This document shows positions 11,178-22,883 of a stretch of DNA of 64,000 nucleotides, one piece after another. The translations under genes were made by a program, and so were the position numbers. The DNA is taken from the NCBI GenBank assembly GCA_030248195.1, contig JASAND010026287.1, forward strand, positions 1-64,000, given 5' to 3'. The DNA comes from Trissonchulus latispiculum (Eukaryota; Nematoda; Enoplea; Enoplida; Ironidae). Numbering within the stretch: position 1 is the stretch's first letter; every line of letters starts with the position of its first letter. The notes beneath the pieces were generated by a model. The model did not search any database, was not told the origin of the DNA, and saw only the letters and a list, made by a program, of their open reading frames with translations.

Positions 11178-14100
11178 GTACGTAGGTTCAGTGATTTGAG
11201 TATGACCTTTTCTTTCCAGTCTGTATATATAAGCGGGAAGAAAATACGTACGTAACTGGATTTGATAAAATTAAGTTTAAATTTTAAAAAATTATTTTTT
11301 GTTAAAGTTGGTTTTTTTATATTTGTTTGTTTTGTTTGAGACTTGGCAAAGCGTGAGACGAGCTCGTCGGCTGGCGGTGACGATTTTGCCCTGTACGACG
11401 GGGAGGGATTTGTGTTCCGGAGCAGCCGGTGGTCTCTGATCACGTGGCTCCGCCTTCTCTGGCGCTACGGCTACGATCTCATTCGAGTCAATTCTCTCAT
11501 CAGTTCAATGCTGGACAGCTTCTGTCGGTATGTACGTGCATATGTATGTATGTACATGTATACATGTTAACTACCGGTTTACTGTCCGGTAACCAAACCG
11601 GTACTTAGATGGCGGAACGAATGCAGGTTCTAATAAAGTCCTAACCTAAGGTGCAACTCGATCAAAGAAAAGAAATAGCCCTATCTAAAGATACCCTAAT
11701 AAAACAAGGTAAAGGTCATGATTTAATGATAGAACTTACGGTATTTATTGATGGTAATAAAGGCACAGATACAGTAAATATAGAATATGGCCAACTGGCC
11801 GACCGTACTACAGAAGAACAATACTCAGACTGATTACATAAGCATTTATGCTACCTTATATAAGCTAGATGGTTGCTGTTTGATATTGATACATTGATCA
11901 TTCACGAAAGACTAGTAAAGTAATTTAGGGCGGATTAACAGTTAGTAAAGTAGGTTTTTAACATACATGTACGGTATGCTGTTTTTTTTTCGCGAAAAAA
12001 ACTGCGAAATTCCGCACTTTTTTTGAAAGTTCCGCAACTTTTTTCGGAGCTTTGCGTAAGCTTCCGCAAAAATTTTTGTCCTTGAGCAGAAATTTCAGTT
12101 GTCTCAGATGAAAAATAAACGTGTTTCAATACTTTTATTGATTAATAATTGATTTTTATTATTACAATACAATACATAACTTTTATTTCAATACTAATAT
12201 TCATACTGCATGTAAGTACCTAAGCGAAGTTTCAGTCTATTGCTGTGTTCTTTATGAGCTATGCTTTGCTGTCTCTTTTGAAGGGAGTTTTTCTTCAAAT
12301 TCAAATAGCTATACGTAATCGTTGGGTTGTTTTGCTAATTGTTATACTGTGGTTTTTATGACAACTATTTCCATGACATGAGTTCTACAACGTAGACCTG
12401 CATCTGGCTTTTTCCTACAGGGGGGCCCCCAGAAATTCGTCCCCCCCCAGACTTGGGGCGCCCCCCCCCCAGAATCGCCCCCCAGGATTCGGGGCTTCCC
12501 CCCCCCAGAACTCTAAACTGCCCATCTATCTACTGGGCTTATTCTAGTGGGCGGTGGGCCCCCCCTTCCCTTCCCCCAAAATCTCCCCACCCAAAAAAGT
12601 GGGTGCCCCTTTTGGTACCAACTTTTGCCCTGAAAAAAATTGCTCAGAACAGAAGGCCAAATTTTCAGAACCTTTTCGGCTTCACCGGAGATTTTTAGTC
12701 GATTTGTGCCTACGTAAGCGCTATTTTTGCACTAAAAACGAACTTTTTGGCGATTACTATAAAAATAGCTCACTTTTTAGCGAATTTTTAGAAAAGTTTT
12801 TCGCCCCCCGCAAATGACTCGCCCCCCAAGGGCCGCCCATAGAGCCCCCCCCCCCCAAAATATTACCTAGAATAAGCCCAGACCTAGCTATCTATAGACT
12901 TGTAGACTACACGTTCAGGATACCAGAACAATAATTGAGAACACGTCGTATATACTGTAATTTGTACAATTTCTTTCTCATTTGATGTCCTCTCAGTGTC
13001 GTGTTTTTCTTCCAGGATCTATGATCTCCAGAATGCCGGTCAGTCGTTCACATCCGTCGAGCGTCTCCTGGCTGCCATGAGTCCCAGATTTGTGAGCATG
13101 ATGCAAAGCTCCCTCCGGGACTTCCTCATCGAAGAGGGCGTTTCGCTCACCTTCATAAATGAGCTGGCAGAGGCGGCAGTTCGGGTCAACTATGACCAGT
13201 CTGTCTCCAAGGTTCATGCCTTTGTGGGTAGGTAAAATGTCTAAAAATGAGTAGGTGATTAGGTAATAGTTTACATGTGGAAAGGGGGTTTTCCTCTATC
13301 GTCACTTGTCTTTTTTCTAACATTTGATGAGCTTTAAAGATTTTTATTAATTTGCAAATTTACAGTTGGACTTGGTGTTCTACTGAAATGAAGATAGGCT
13401 CGCTAGATTTGTGCATTCCAGTTTTTCACTGCCAACAAGATTAACGACAATCTCATTGTTCTTATCACTTAGTGTTAAACGTAAACCATACCAAAGAAAT
13501 AATGAAAAACGCCTGTCTGCAGTCTTACTAAGGCCGAAGCCTTAGTCCGAACAGGAGAGAGAGCCAACGAGCGCTGTGAGCGCTCTTACCCAGAGAGAAC
13601 TAGAGTCTCTGGAGCTCCTGCCTGGCCCGCATTTACCTTATTTTCTTGATGTTAGTGTTAAACATAGGAAAGAAAGATTGTGTGATGCTTGAAAACCCAG
13701 AAAGTCTCTATACGTGAAATTTCTGTGTTTCAGGGAGTGTTGCCCTGGCCGGCATGGAGGGCGGCCTCTACTCCATTGCCGGTGGCAACAGACGAATTCC
13801 AGAAGCCCTCCTGGCGGCTTCCAAGGCCAAACTGGTTCGCTGTCATGTGGATGCCATTAGGCTGAAAGCTGTCAGTAGTGATGGTGGTGGTGGTATGCTG
13901 TCACTGCTGTGCCCAAAGGCAGAATCTGCGCATGCGCAGCAGGTCATATCAGGACTGGACTATGTCGTGATTGCTGCGCCACAGATCAAGGATCTGTCCC
14001 AGCTGACGTTTCAGGATTTCCCGGCCGGTTCGGTGCTAAACCTGGCCGGGCGCTACCAGCAAACGGTGGCCACCTTTGTCCAAGGCTCTCTGGCCCCCGA

Positions 14101-14689
14101 AGCCTTTCATTGGCTGGATCCGCCTCCTGCCCAGCTGCCCCGCCAAATCATGTCCATCAACGGCTCCCTATTTTTTGCCTCCATTGCTCAGAATCAGCCC
14201 GTAGATCAGGGCCCGGGCAGCCGGTCGGCCCAGTTTTGTCAACAGATGACTGGCATAGGCAGTTGGTTGTCGGAACTGTTCGGCCTTCGGGGGACTTCCT
14301 CATCTAGTAGTGGGTCGGACCCCTGTGCCCCTGACCCGCCCGATCGTCAGGTTTGGAAGGTCTTCTCACCCCACCGGCTGGGCAATGCCCACCTGAACCA
14401 CCTGTTTTCCAGTGTTCATGCCGTCAAAGAGCTGCCCTGGCAGGCCTATCCACGCTACACCCGAGCGGGCGACTTTGAACAGCTGAATTTCCAGGTGGCC
14501 CCAGGGGTCTACTATCTGAATGCCATCGAATGGGCGGCCAGCGCCATGGAAATGAGCGCCCTCTCTGCCCGGAATCTTGCCCTCCTGATCAGAAATCAGC
14601 ATCTGGGCCAGCGGGAATTGATTGATCCTTCGGACCACGGTGGGACACCTGCGGGGCAGAGTCGGCTGAACAAAATGGGTGAACTGTAA
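10971..14689 (+). CDS. PCYOX1: Prenylcysteine oxidase (last four exons, 5' incomplete)
   Basis: This FAD-dependent enzyme family cleaves the thioether bond of prenylated cysteine released when prenylated proteins are degraded, giving free cysteine, an aldehyde and hydrogen peroxide; the vertebrate enzyme is lysosomal. Four exons (10971-11177, 11341-11527, 13016-13227, 13734-14689) join in frame to about 519 residues, close to the usual family length of about 500. The first exon starts at the dinucleotide-binding motif IVGAGIGGTS, followed by VGGRLAT and YEAGGSIIHP. Later landmarks are WRYGYDLIRV, RVNYDQS..HAFVG, GGLYSIAGGN and, near the end, YYLNAIEWAASAMEMSALSA. Introns have GT...AG ends with matching phases. 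The exon with the start codon and signal peptide lies upstream and was not found. A serine-rich insertion (about 14,295-14,320) is not typical of the family. Confidence 0.95.
11341..11527 (+). CDS. PCYOX1: PCYOX1 exon: central segment 1
   Basis: Acceptor TTTGAG, donor GTATGT. It encodes ETSSSAGGDDFALYDGEGFV and WLRLLWRYGYDLIRV, collinear with the family. It completes a split Asn codon from the previous exon and ends two bases into an Arg codon. Confidence 0.92.
12533..12881 (-). mobile_element. Copy of the CTGGGCTTATTCTAG element family in a PCYOX1 intron
   Basis: Ends CTGGGCTTATTCTAG and CTAGAATAAGCCCAG are exact inverted repeats. The interior has AGTGGGTGCCCCTTTTGGTA, a GGCTTCACCGGAGATTTTTAG hairpin relic and GCGATTACTATAAAAATAGC. 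C runs lie just inside both ends. No ORF. Confidence 0.85.
13016..13227 (+). CDS. PCYOX1: PCYOX1 exon: central segment 2
   Basis: Acceptor TTCTTCCAG, donor GTAGGT. It encodes IYDLQNAGQSFTSVERLL through AVRVNYDQSVSKVHAFVG, the conserved core before the main C-terminal exon. Confidence 0.94.
13734..14689 (+). CDS. PCYOX1: PCYOX1 terminal exon
   Basis: Acceptor GTGTTTCAG; the stop TAA is at 14687-14689. It encodes the rest of the FAD/substrate domain. Landmarks are SVALAGMEGGLYSIAGGNRR, the VVIAAP strand, WKVFSPHRL and the C-terminal YLNAIEWAASAMEMSAL. The body is GC-rich compared with its flanks. No AATAAA lies close downstream, so the polyadenylation site is unassigned. Confidence 0.95.
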
Positions 14690-14943
14690 ACTCTGTGTCA
14701 GCCCTATTGTGCTGTATTGTATTGTATTGTATTGAAAGCTGTTGGTTGTGGACTAATGCTCTGAAAAAATCCAGATTTTCTCGTGATTTTGGTTTATGCT
14801 AATTTTTGACTGAAGCTGGAGACCACCTATGGAGAAACATTTTGAGTATGAGATATAAAATAACGTTAGCTATTTGCTGGAAAAGTTGTGCCAAAACGGC
14901 AGATTGATGCAATTACTCAAAAATTCCAAGAAGAAGATTATAT

Positions 14944-15178
14944 CGGGGTACCTGTTAGGGATTTTTTCTGGGGGAGGAGAAATTTTCCTGAGTGGGGGGG
15001 GGGGAGATTTTTTTTGCAAGAATGAACCACGAAATGACTTTTTATTTTTGGCGAAAATTTGGGTACCCAAAAAAGTCCGGGCGGGGGAAGCAAAACACCT
15101 GGGAAAGAGCGATTTCAGGGGGGGGGGGGGTGTTTTTGAAGAGGGCGCCCCCGCTCTCTTGCTGTAAAAAATACCCTG
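14944..15178 (+). mobile_element. Copy of the CAGGGTATTTTTTAGGG element family
   Basis: The interior has TTAGGGATTTTTTCTGGG, a G-rich shoulder, and the right end TAAAAAATACCCTGG. The left terminus is degraded compared with the copy at 51,328. It lies just past the PCYOX1 stop codon. Confidence 0.6.
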
Positions 15179-16315
15179 GTATTTTACGATGACTTTTTGG
15201 CACTTACTTTAGTAAAAAAGGATACAGTCTAAAGCTAGCTTTCTATGTAGGGGCGGGTGAAAGTTTATGTGCTTAACTTAAACGACACCCTATAGGGGCG
15301 AGACTTTCCAAATCCCCCCCCGCCTTTTCCCAGAAAAACTTAGCCAGCTTTGTCTTGGTTGTGTCTGCTTATGAGTTTAATTATGTTGTTGTTCATGCAA
15401 AACAGTAATTAAGTGTAGAACACTTAAATGCAACTTTGTTTTGCGTGATTTGTCTCTATTTCTAACTACAATATTACAACATGTATGTAATAATTATTAA
15501 TTAATTATTTAAATTAATTAATATTAATTTTAGTATACACTTTATTATGTATAGGTTCCTATTTACCTGTTGTTTCCACTGCTTTTTATAATATTTGCAA
15601 TGTTTTGGTGGATCAAAACAGGGTGCTAGCTGACTGCTGACTTTCCTTTTTTGTTGTAATCACCGTTTGAAATTTGAAACTGACCACTGCCTTGGGGTTG
15701 CGATAGGACACTTATTAGCTCAAAAAAATGGGTGGCTGACATTGGTTTTTTCAGAAAAGGTTTATTTCATTCGAATCACATTATAATAGTCTAGAGTGTA
15801 TGTTGGCTGTTTTTCTTTCTGATCAAAGATTGTAGCATTCTTGCCTTCAGGTTTTTGTAATTTTTGGATTTCTTCTTCAATTGCGTGCTTTTTTCGTGGT
15901 GTCTATTATAACCTTAATGCATGTGAATAGTAAAGTAAGATATTTTTAAATTAAATTGGGCCATTTTTTGGAGAATTGCAAAACAATACATATTTTGTAG
16001 TGCGTTGGAAGGGCTAGATTGTTTTTGTTTCCGACTGTGTTGTACTTAATTTTTGATATTCATGTATACTGCTGCATGTATATGATTTGTTTTTTAACCG
16101 GTATTTATAGTTGTGCAAGGAGTATAACGCGGTAATATGTGTTACAGTAAAGAGAATTGATTTGATTATGACCTAACTTTTAAGTTGGTTAGATGTTGAA
16201 ACAAACTCTGCAGAGAAACGTTAGTCTTGCAAATAATTCAGTGAATTTCAGGAAAAACTGCTGCTTTAGATCAAGCAGAATTTGATATTTATGCTGTGTT
16301 TTTTTGAGAATAAGA
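15179..16315. other. T-rich intergenic or 3' UTR sequence, nothing recognised
   Basis: AT-rich sequence with a block of TTAATTAATTA repeats near 15,490-15,535 and no ORF, RNA gene or inverted repeat that I could support. Confidence 0.35.
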
Positions 16316-16440
16316 CCAAAGCCGAGTGATTAGCTAGATATTCCGTTCAATCAGAATATTTGATTATTATTCCTACCTTGCAAAAAGTTGTGCTGCCGTT
16401 CGTTATACATTAACATGGGGTCGAATCCGTGGCTTGTCCC
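16316..16440 (+). repeat. Degraded tRNA-like fragment
   Basis: GCCGAGTGATTAGC at about 16,321 resembles the D-arm/A box of Ser/Leu tRNAs. GGGGTCGAATCCG at 16,417-16,429 resembles a B box. The spacing is stretched and the stems are poor, so this is at best a tRNA-derived relic. Confidence 0.3.
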
Positions 16441-16719
16441 AAGGAAATTGAAGGTGCTTGTACCTTCAACTGAAATATTCGAGGGGGTCTGTATGTCTGT
16501 ACCTTAAGACTAAATTTAACGAAATACATGTATATATGTATTTTAACGTTAATTTTATTAAAATTTGCTATTTTCTCATGATTGGCCACAAAATCAATGT
16601 TAAGAAAAACCTTTAAAATTTTTGCCCATTTTTACGAAAAACAGGTTAACTGAAAACTTCCGGCGAAGCTTCAACCTCACAATCTCAATCGGGATCTCTT
16701 CTACACTGATCTCACGCCG

Positions 16720-17507
16720 ATTTCATCATTAGTCACAAGTTCACAAGCCACAACTTGTGACTTGTGTCCACAAGTTTTCCAAAATTGAGTTTCATCAAAA
16801 TTTGCAGACAACTTGTGGCCACAAGTAAATGACAGGCAAGCACGCTGAAATGACGTCAGAGCTCACAAGTTCATGAAAGTACTTGTGGGGAAAGAAGAGC
16901 CAAAATAGAAGCATTTTGAAACCAAAGAACTGCAGTAAACAAAAAATAATTCAAGAATTATGCAGCGAGCGGAAGACTTTTCGAAAGTTAAATTGCTCAG
17001 TAATTAAATAAGCAAATAGAAAATATAGAAATGGAAACAAGAAAAGTAAATTAAGTAAAAAATTACCACATTTAGATACGCGAATGAAACTTTTATAAAT
17101 CAGCGTAAATAATCAGTTTAATGCATTGAATAAGTTTCAAATTTATACCATAATTTGGCGCTGCAAATTACAGTAAATTAGGCCATTTCATTTGTTAATT
17201 GTTCCGCTTTCGAGAAAGTGTCGTCGTCCTTCATTAAACGAGTAAATTCATTTGATATTAATTTTTTATTAATAAAAATTTGAGTGCCACAACTAAGTGA
17301 TACTTTGACTTGTGGGATTTTGCAGCTGTTTGCAGGGACTTGTGAATTTGTGACTTGTGGCTTGTGGCTTGATGAAACCGAAACTGGAAATTCAACTTGT
17401 GGTGGACCTGTCACAAGCAGGGACTTTGCTTGTGACTATGTAATCGTTGATGAAACCGAAATTGCTTGTGGCTTGTAAACTTGTGAACCTGTGACTAATG
17501 CTGAAAT
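16720..17507. mobile_element. 788-bp foldback element with iterated CACAAGT/ACTTGTG arms
   Basis: The termini ATTTCATCATTAGTCAC and GTGACTAATGCTGAAAT are inverted copies. The arms are irregular arrays of CACAAGT on the left and ACTTGTGG on the right, with repeated GATGAAACCGAAA. There is no coding sequence. The architecture matches the elements at 6285 and 18,817 although the sequence differs. Confidence 0.7.
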
Positions 17508-17594
17508 AGGCCACAGAACTGAATTGGGTGGCTTCATATATGCTACCACTCTGATCTGTGGTATTTTGATCAAAACAGTCAATAACTTCTTTAA

Positions 17595-18582
17595 GGTGCT
17601 GGTATCCTTTTGTGCAGTGCTTTTTTGGTGATTTTTCGAAATCCTATAACTTTTGCAATTTTTGGAGTTGGAAAGAGCTTTATACATCGTTTTAAAGCTT
17701 ATAATCTGTACATTAACATGAGCTTATGAAACTAGCAAAATTAGCAAGAAAATAGCAAAAAAATTCCGACATGCTTACGTCTGACAGACTGAATATGGAC
17801 CAAAAATTTTTGAACATCGATTTCTCAAAACTGTAGAATCGGCCAAAATTTCTTCTTGTGCCATGATATGAAGGACAAGTGGGCCAAGGGACATTTTTTT
17901 GGATTTTCCAGAAAATCCTGCAAATGCGCGATGACACGAAATTTCGCAACTTTCTATTCAGTTTTCTCACAACTGGAGACGTTTTAGCTCAAACCAAGAA
18001 AAATGTCCCTCCGCAATAGGGCGAATTTTCATCCAGCCACAAATCACGCGAATCCATTGGGTAGTTTTTGAGAAATCTATGTTCAAAACAAAATAATCGC
18101 AATTTTGCCAAAATGATTTTTCGGCGAATTCTCTAGCTTAAAGCAACGAACTCCAGCGAATAGGTATTGATAAAATGCGCAATTGGAGGATGCATCGATT
18201 GAGTATACATAAGACGAAATTGTTTGTAAGATTTGGCAGTAATTTTGAAAAAACTGATTTCTTCAAAAATGGCCATTTTTTGACCCCAAAAATAGTTTTT
18301 GGCTTATACCGCCTTAACCACTCGAAGTAGCTCAAAAGTTGTAAAAGCAAAAATGTTCATTTTCGCACCCTCTTTCTAGCCATAACAACCAATCCGGTGT
18401 GGAGACCATGTACTGAGAGAATAAGGGCAAAAACCAAAACTTTCTTATCTTTACACCTAAAAATCCGGGACTGGTCCCAGAATGTTAAAGAGCACGAAAA
18501 TAATGTATTTGAAAAGTTTCATCCACTTTCACAAAGAATTGAAGCTTGTAGGGTCGAATTTACACAAAGCGATACCAGCACC
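17595..18582. mobile_element. ~1-kb inverted-repeat element flanked by TTAA (copy 1)
   Basis: The ends GGTGCTGGTATC and GATACCAGCACC are exact inverted repeats, each bordered by TTAA (17591-17594 and 18583-18586). A TTAA duplication is the piggyBac signature, but since TTAA is palindromic it could also be part of the inverted repeat. A diverged relative lies at 22,884-23,754. ORFs inside are short and unrecognised. Confidence 0.65.
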
Positions 18583-19531
18583 TTAAAATCGATTTCAACA
18601 CTCAATAACCTCTACAAAATCGATCTCATCGGAAAGCTATGTTTGTCCTCTAGCTACGTACGTATTGCTTATATTTATCAGGCATGGCTGGTGGAAAAGG
18701 TCCCTCCGTTTCTATACTCGTATCTGGAACGCTTGGTTTTTCTAGATTATATACTCGGACTGACAAATATCAAAATTCTGGGATCTATAGTCATCTGGCG
18801 AGCTGCAGATCTCTAAGGGCCTTTTCATAAAAATCTTAAACGGCTTAGCTTAAACGGCTTAGCTTAAATGGCTTAAATGGCTTAAAAATTCCTTTTCATA
18901 AATAATCGGCTTAAATGGCTTAAACGGCTTAAACGGCTTAGGCGCTTAAAAGGCTTAGCTTAAACGGCTTAATTTAAGCCGTTTAAGCCGAATAAGCCGA
19001 TTATTTATGAAAAGAATTTTAAGCCATTTAAGCTAAGCCGCTTAAGCTAAGCCGTTTAAGCTGATTATTTGTGAATGTCTTTTCACTATTAATATATAAA
19101 AGCATAAGAACTTATTGCTTCATTGTAGCTTATATGAGACATCATTTCAGATACTGGTTCGGGTGTATGACCTAACTTTGAAAGTCTGTAATTTACTCAG
19201 TTCTTGGAGTTCAACAATAATTTTTGTGTGTTTTTAAAGCTAGCAGTGTGTTCATTGCAGAGCAATGTGTTCATTGCAGCAAAATTAAGTATTTCTGACA
19301 TAATTCTACAGTTTGAAATGGAAATGTGATAACATAAAAGTAATTTTTCTCTGAGGGTGGGAAAGCAAAACAAAAGCGATCACTTCTGGCTTCAAAAGAG
19401 ACGTCTTCCCAAGAAAGTCTGCAAATTTATTCGTCTTCACGATCCACTCATCAAAACCCATCCAAATATATACCTTCTATTTTACAAAATTTTAAACACG
19501 GAAATTAAAAAATTAACTTGAGTTTTTCTTA

Positions 19532-20371
19532 CACCCGATTGCACCAAATGTGTTTAAAATCTAATTAGCTAAATTAGATTTTAAACAGATGTTAAATTTA
19601 TTTAAGTCGCCTGAGCATTGCACCAACTTAAATATATTTAGAATCTGTTTAAAATCTTATTACCTATTGAAACTTAATTTGATTTTAAACATACCCCTTA
19701 CTATGTTTAAAATCTTTTTAACATGAGAATCCATGAAATATTGCAAGAAATTTCGAAAAATTTTGTTTGCAGTTACTATTATTTTGCGTGAACAACTTTG
19801 TTTATTTATTTTAGAATAATTATGAGTAATAAGTAAAAATATTCGATCTAAGGATTGGATTGGACATAAGTTTCTTTAGATAATTTTGGTTATGTATTGG
19901 TTGTTACTGAAAATGCAATTCACAATTGAGTTATTACCGGAAGGTAGTTTATTACTGTAAGAAAAGTGTATAAGATTTGTTCCTAAAACCAGGCTGCTTT
20001 AGTTTTGTAGTATCGCAACCTTCCCTTTACACTGATTACAAACTTAATCCTGTAAATGACAGTTTAAAGGATAAAGCAATTTTTAAAAAGCAAATAATTA
20101 GATTTTAAGCAGATTTACACCATCAGGACTTCAATGTTTATCATTGGACAGCGTTTATACTTCAAAGCGACCGCTCAGTCTTTGATAGGCTGTTTCAGTC
20201 ACGTTACCCTTAATTAGATTTTAACTAAATAGATTTTAAGTAGAAGTTAAACAGATTTTACGCAAAAACATTTTGGTGCAACGGAAAATGTGTTTAGCGT
20301 TAAAATCTTTCCAGCTAATAAGATTTTAAGATAATTAGATTTTACGTAGAAACATTTGGTGCAATCGGGCG
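19532..20371. mobile_element. 840-bp inverted-repeat element nested in the 3.2-kb foldback
   Basis: The ends CACCCGATTGCACCAAATG and CATTTGGTGCAATCGGGCG are inverted repeats flanked by TA (19530-19531, 20372-20373). The arms are rich in GTTTAAAATCT and AGATTTTAA blocks. No ORF. Confidence 0.65.
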
Positions 20372-20547
20372 TAATCTGTAGAATACTTCTATATAATGGC
20401 CAGGGATTACAAGTTCGAAGCATTTACACTGAAAAAGAAAATCACTTATGTATTTAATGAGATGACACTTGTATATAATGGCCAGTCTGCTTCCGGTTCG
20501 CTTACCGACGCTTAGCGGATCCTAGTACAAGTAAAAGAACAATTTTG

Positions 20548-20988
20548 TAGCGTCAATTACATTATAATTTACGCATAACTACTAAGAATTATTAGTTTTA
20601 GCAGAATCCTACCAAAAAATTCTCAGAAATTCCATTTAATTTTTCAATTTTTACACATATACATTACATCCCGTCCGCTCACCCAAAATGGACAGGTGTT
20701 AGAATAAACAAAAATTAGCTTCGATTTTTTTTAAATTTTATAAGCTTTGGAATGGCTCTGCTTATCTTAGATCAAATATTGCATTCGAAAATAATTTAAT
20801 GGCATTGAGTTTTTAGTATACTACCTGCCCAGTTTGGGCGAACGGACTGAAACGCAGTGTATACTTCGAATCCTATATGTTTAAAAATTCAAAAACTTAA
20901 GTGGAATTTTTGATAATTTTTTGGTAGGATTCTGCTAACATGTCTAATTCTTAGAAGTTCTGCGTAAATAAAAATATAGTTGACGCTA
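20548..20988. mobile_element. ~440-bp near-complete palindromic element nested in the 3.2-kb foldback
   Basis: The arms match in inverted orientation over most of their length. Examples are TAGCGTCAA near both ends, AGCAGAATCCTACCAAAAAA against TTTTTTGGTAGGATTCTGCT, and an inner pair around GTCCGCTCACCC. The borders are approximate. Confidence 0.6.
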
Positions 20989-22329
20989 GAGCGAGCCACA
21001 CTCAGTAAAATTGGTATAAACTCGGGCAGCACAATCAGAAATTGGACACATTATGGTATGTCCATTTGTAACCACGCCCCAGACCAGCTGAGGTTCAACA
21101 GCGGAATAATGCCCCTTTAGGGGCCTGCTTGTTAAAATTTCTTACAATAGAACGAATCTGGAATGTTTTTGATGAGTGATTCATGAAAACGAATAAATTT
21201 ACAAACTTTCAGCAGAATATCGTTCCGTGACTCAAACAAAGGTGTGCAGCGCTATCCTCGCGCACACCACTTTAAACTTGGTAATCGGAAATAATCCAGA
21301 GCGGACAAAAAAGTAAGGGATGGATGAGGGAGTACTCCACGCCAAGGATCAAGACTCAAAAAATTTCTGGTCGGACTCAGGAAGTGGGTGTGCTAAGGGT
21401 ATACAGCATTGCATTACAGTGCAGCATTAACAAAGCTGTAAGCTGGAGAATTCATGTATAACTGTATAAGCATATGAGTTAAGTAAACAAAAAATATTTT
21501 TTGACCTGAATAGCTAAATAAGAGTGCTATTTATCAAGTTGAGGCTGCTTTTTTAAATATTTACCAGTAGTAAAAAGCATGCCAAAAGCCATTGAATTCT
21601 CCACACTGTGAGCTTCATTTTGATATAAATATCATCGGTATACTCCATATATTAAGGAAGTTATGAACGTTTTAATATTACTACTACCACGGTTTAAGCC
21701 GTTTAAGCGCGGTGATTTTACGCGGCTTAAAACTCAGGCAATTTGAACTGAATTTTAAGCCATCGGCTTAAACGGCTTAAACTAAAATTATTTATGAAAA
21801 GGAGATCGGCTTAAACGGCTTAATTTTGAGCCACTGCGTTTTTAAGCCGGTGTGCTTTTTATGAAAACGATTCGGCTTAAAGTTTAAGCCGATGGTTATT
21901 TATGAAAAGGGTCGGCTTAAACGGCTTAACGTTAAGCCGTTTAAGCCACTTAAGCCGTTTAAGCCGTTTAAGCCGACCACTCTTTTCATAAATAAACTCA
22001 CTTTTAAGCTAAGCTGTTTAAGCGCTTTTTATGAAATGGCCCTAAGAAAGCATCAGTAGCATTCAAGCCAGGCGGTTATAACGTTCAAATCTACTTCTCG
22101 TTTAAGCGGATTTTTATATTTTCCTGTTTCGGCTTTTGGCTCGGCCGCCACTTCCTCCTATTCTACAGCTGCTTTTTCACCCGTCTTTCGAGCAGGCTGT
22201 AGCAGATTTCTGTCGTTTGGGTTGCTACTGGGGCAGCCTGTGTTGCAGGGAGGCAAAGCCGTATGGGTGAATAAGGCTATTTCAGTTAATCTGACAACAA
22301 CCAAGAACCGTACACCGACTTGGCTTGTG

Positions 22330-22560
22330 GATCACTTTTTTCTATCCGTAATCTTGTCCGAATTGAGACGAGACCGAGACGGAGAGAGGAAGATCAGTCA
22401 GAAGACAAATGAAAGAACAAACGAAACTAAGATTGTCACTACAGCACCTCCGACCCGAAAAATTCGGGCCCGAGGTGGGGATCGAACCCACAACCTTTGG
22501 CTGTCTAGGCCAAGCCAAGGCCAAGAAGACAAGGCTCCCAAGCCAAGCTGGCTTACGGTT
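22330..22560 (-). repeat. tRNA-derived SINE-like element
   Basis: On the minus strand there is a perfect B box GGGTTCGATCCCC (22,477-22,489) with a 5-bp T stem. Upstream is an anticodon-like hairpin TTGGC-CTAGACA-GCCAA (22,497-22,513). The region 3' of it (22,330-22,470) has no tRNA acceptor pairing and looks like a SINE body. Flanks and tail were not defined. Confidence 0.45.
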
Positions 22561-22883
22561 GTTTCGGATACACCCAAGGTAAGACGTGCCTTATCGGGCA
22601 TGTGTTGCCCCCCGCATGCCGATAGTATCTAAGATGGCTGAAATCTGTTAAAGCCTGCTTGAAAGGCTGTGGACAAAATGCAGTGTGCAGAAAAGGTCGG
22701 GGTGGCCAAGCGTCAGATAGGAAAGGAGGAAAAGTCCGCACACATCCAAGTTTTTTTATTTGACTGTGATTGTATTATTTATTGCTATCATTCTTTTTTA
22801 TTCCCTAAAATTGTGCTTTAGCAAGTGAGTCCATTAAACTTCCATCTACCATCAAATTTAATAATTCTACATAGGGAGTATAT

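Larger units (their letters stand above)
18817..22042. mobile_element. 3.2-kb foldback element with iterated GGCTTAAAC arms, TAA target duplication
   Basis: The outer ends GGGCCTTTTCATAAAAA and TTTTTATGAAATGGCCC are inverted. TAA flanks both sides (18814-18816, 22043-22045). The left arm (to about 19,075) and right arm (about 21,690-22,042) are built from many direct and inverted copies of CGGCTTAAA/TTTAAGCCG. The 2.6-kb centre has no gene and hosts two nested inverted-repeat elements (19,532-20,371 and 20,548-20,988). A TAA duplication suggests a PIF/Harbinger-type non-autonomous element. Confidence 0.7.

Noticed and set aside
13754..14689. Treating 13,754 as a start codon of a single-exon gene
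   Set aside because: The Met lies inside the conserved GMEGGLYSIAGGN motif of prenylcysteine oxidase, and in-frame splice-linked upstream exons supply the rest of the domain.
22222..22632. 136-codon plus-strand ORF
   Set aside because: It crosses the antisense of a tRNA-derived SINE-like element; coding potential is not credible.
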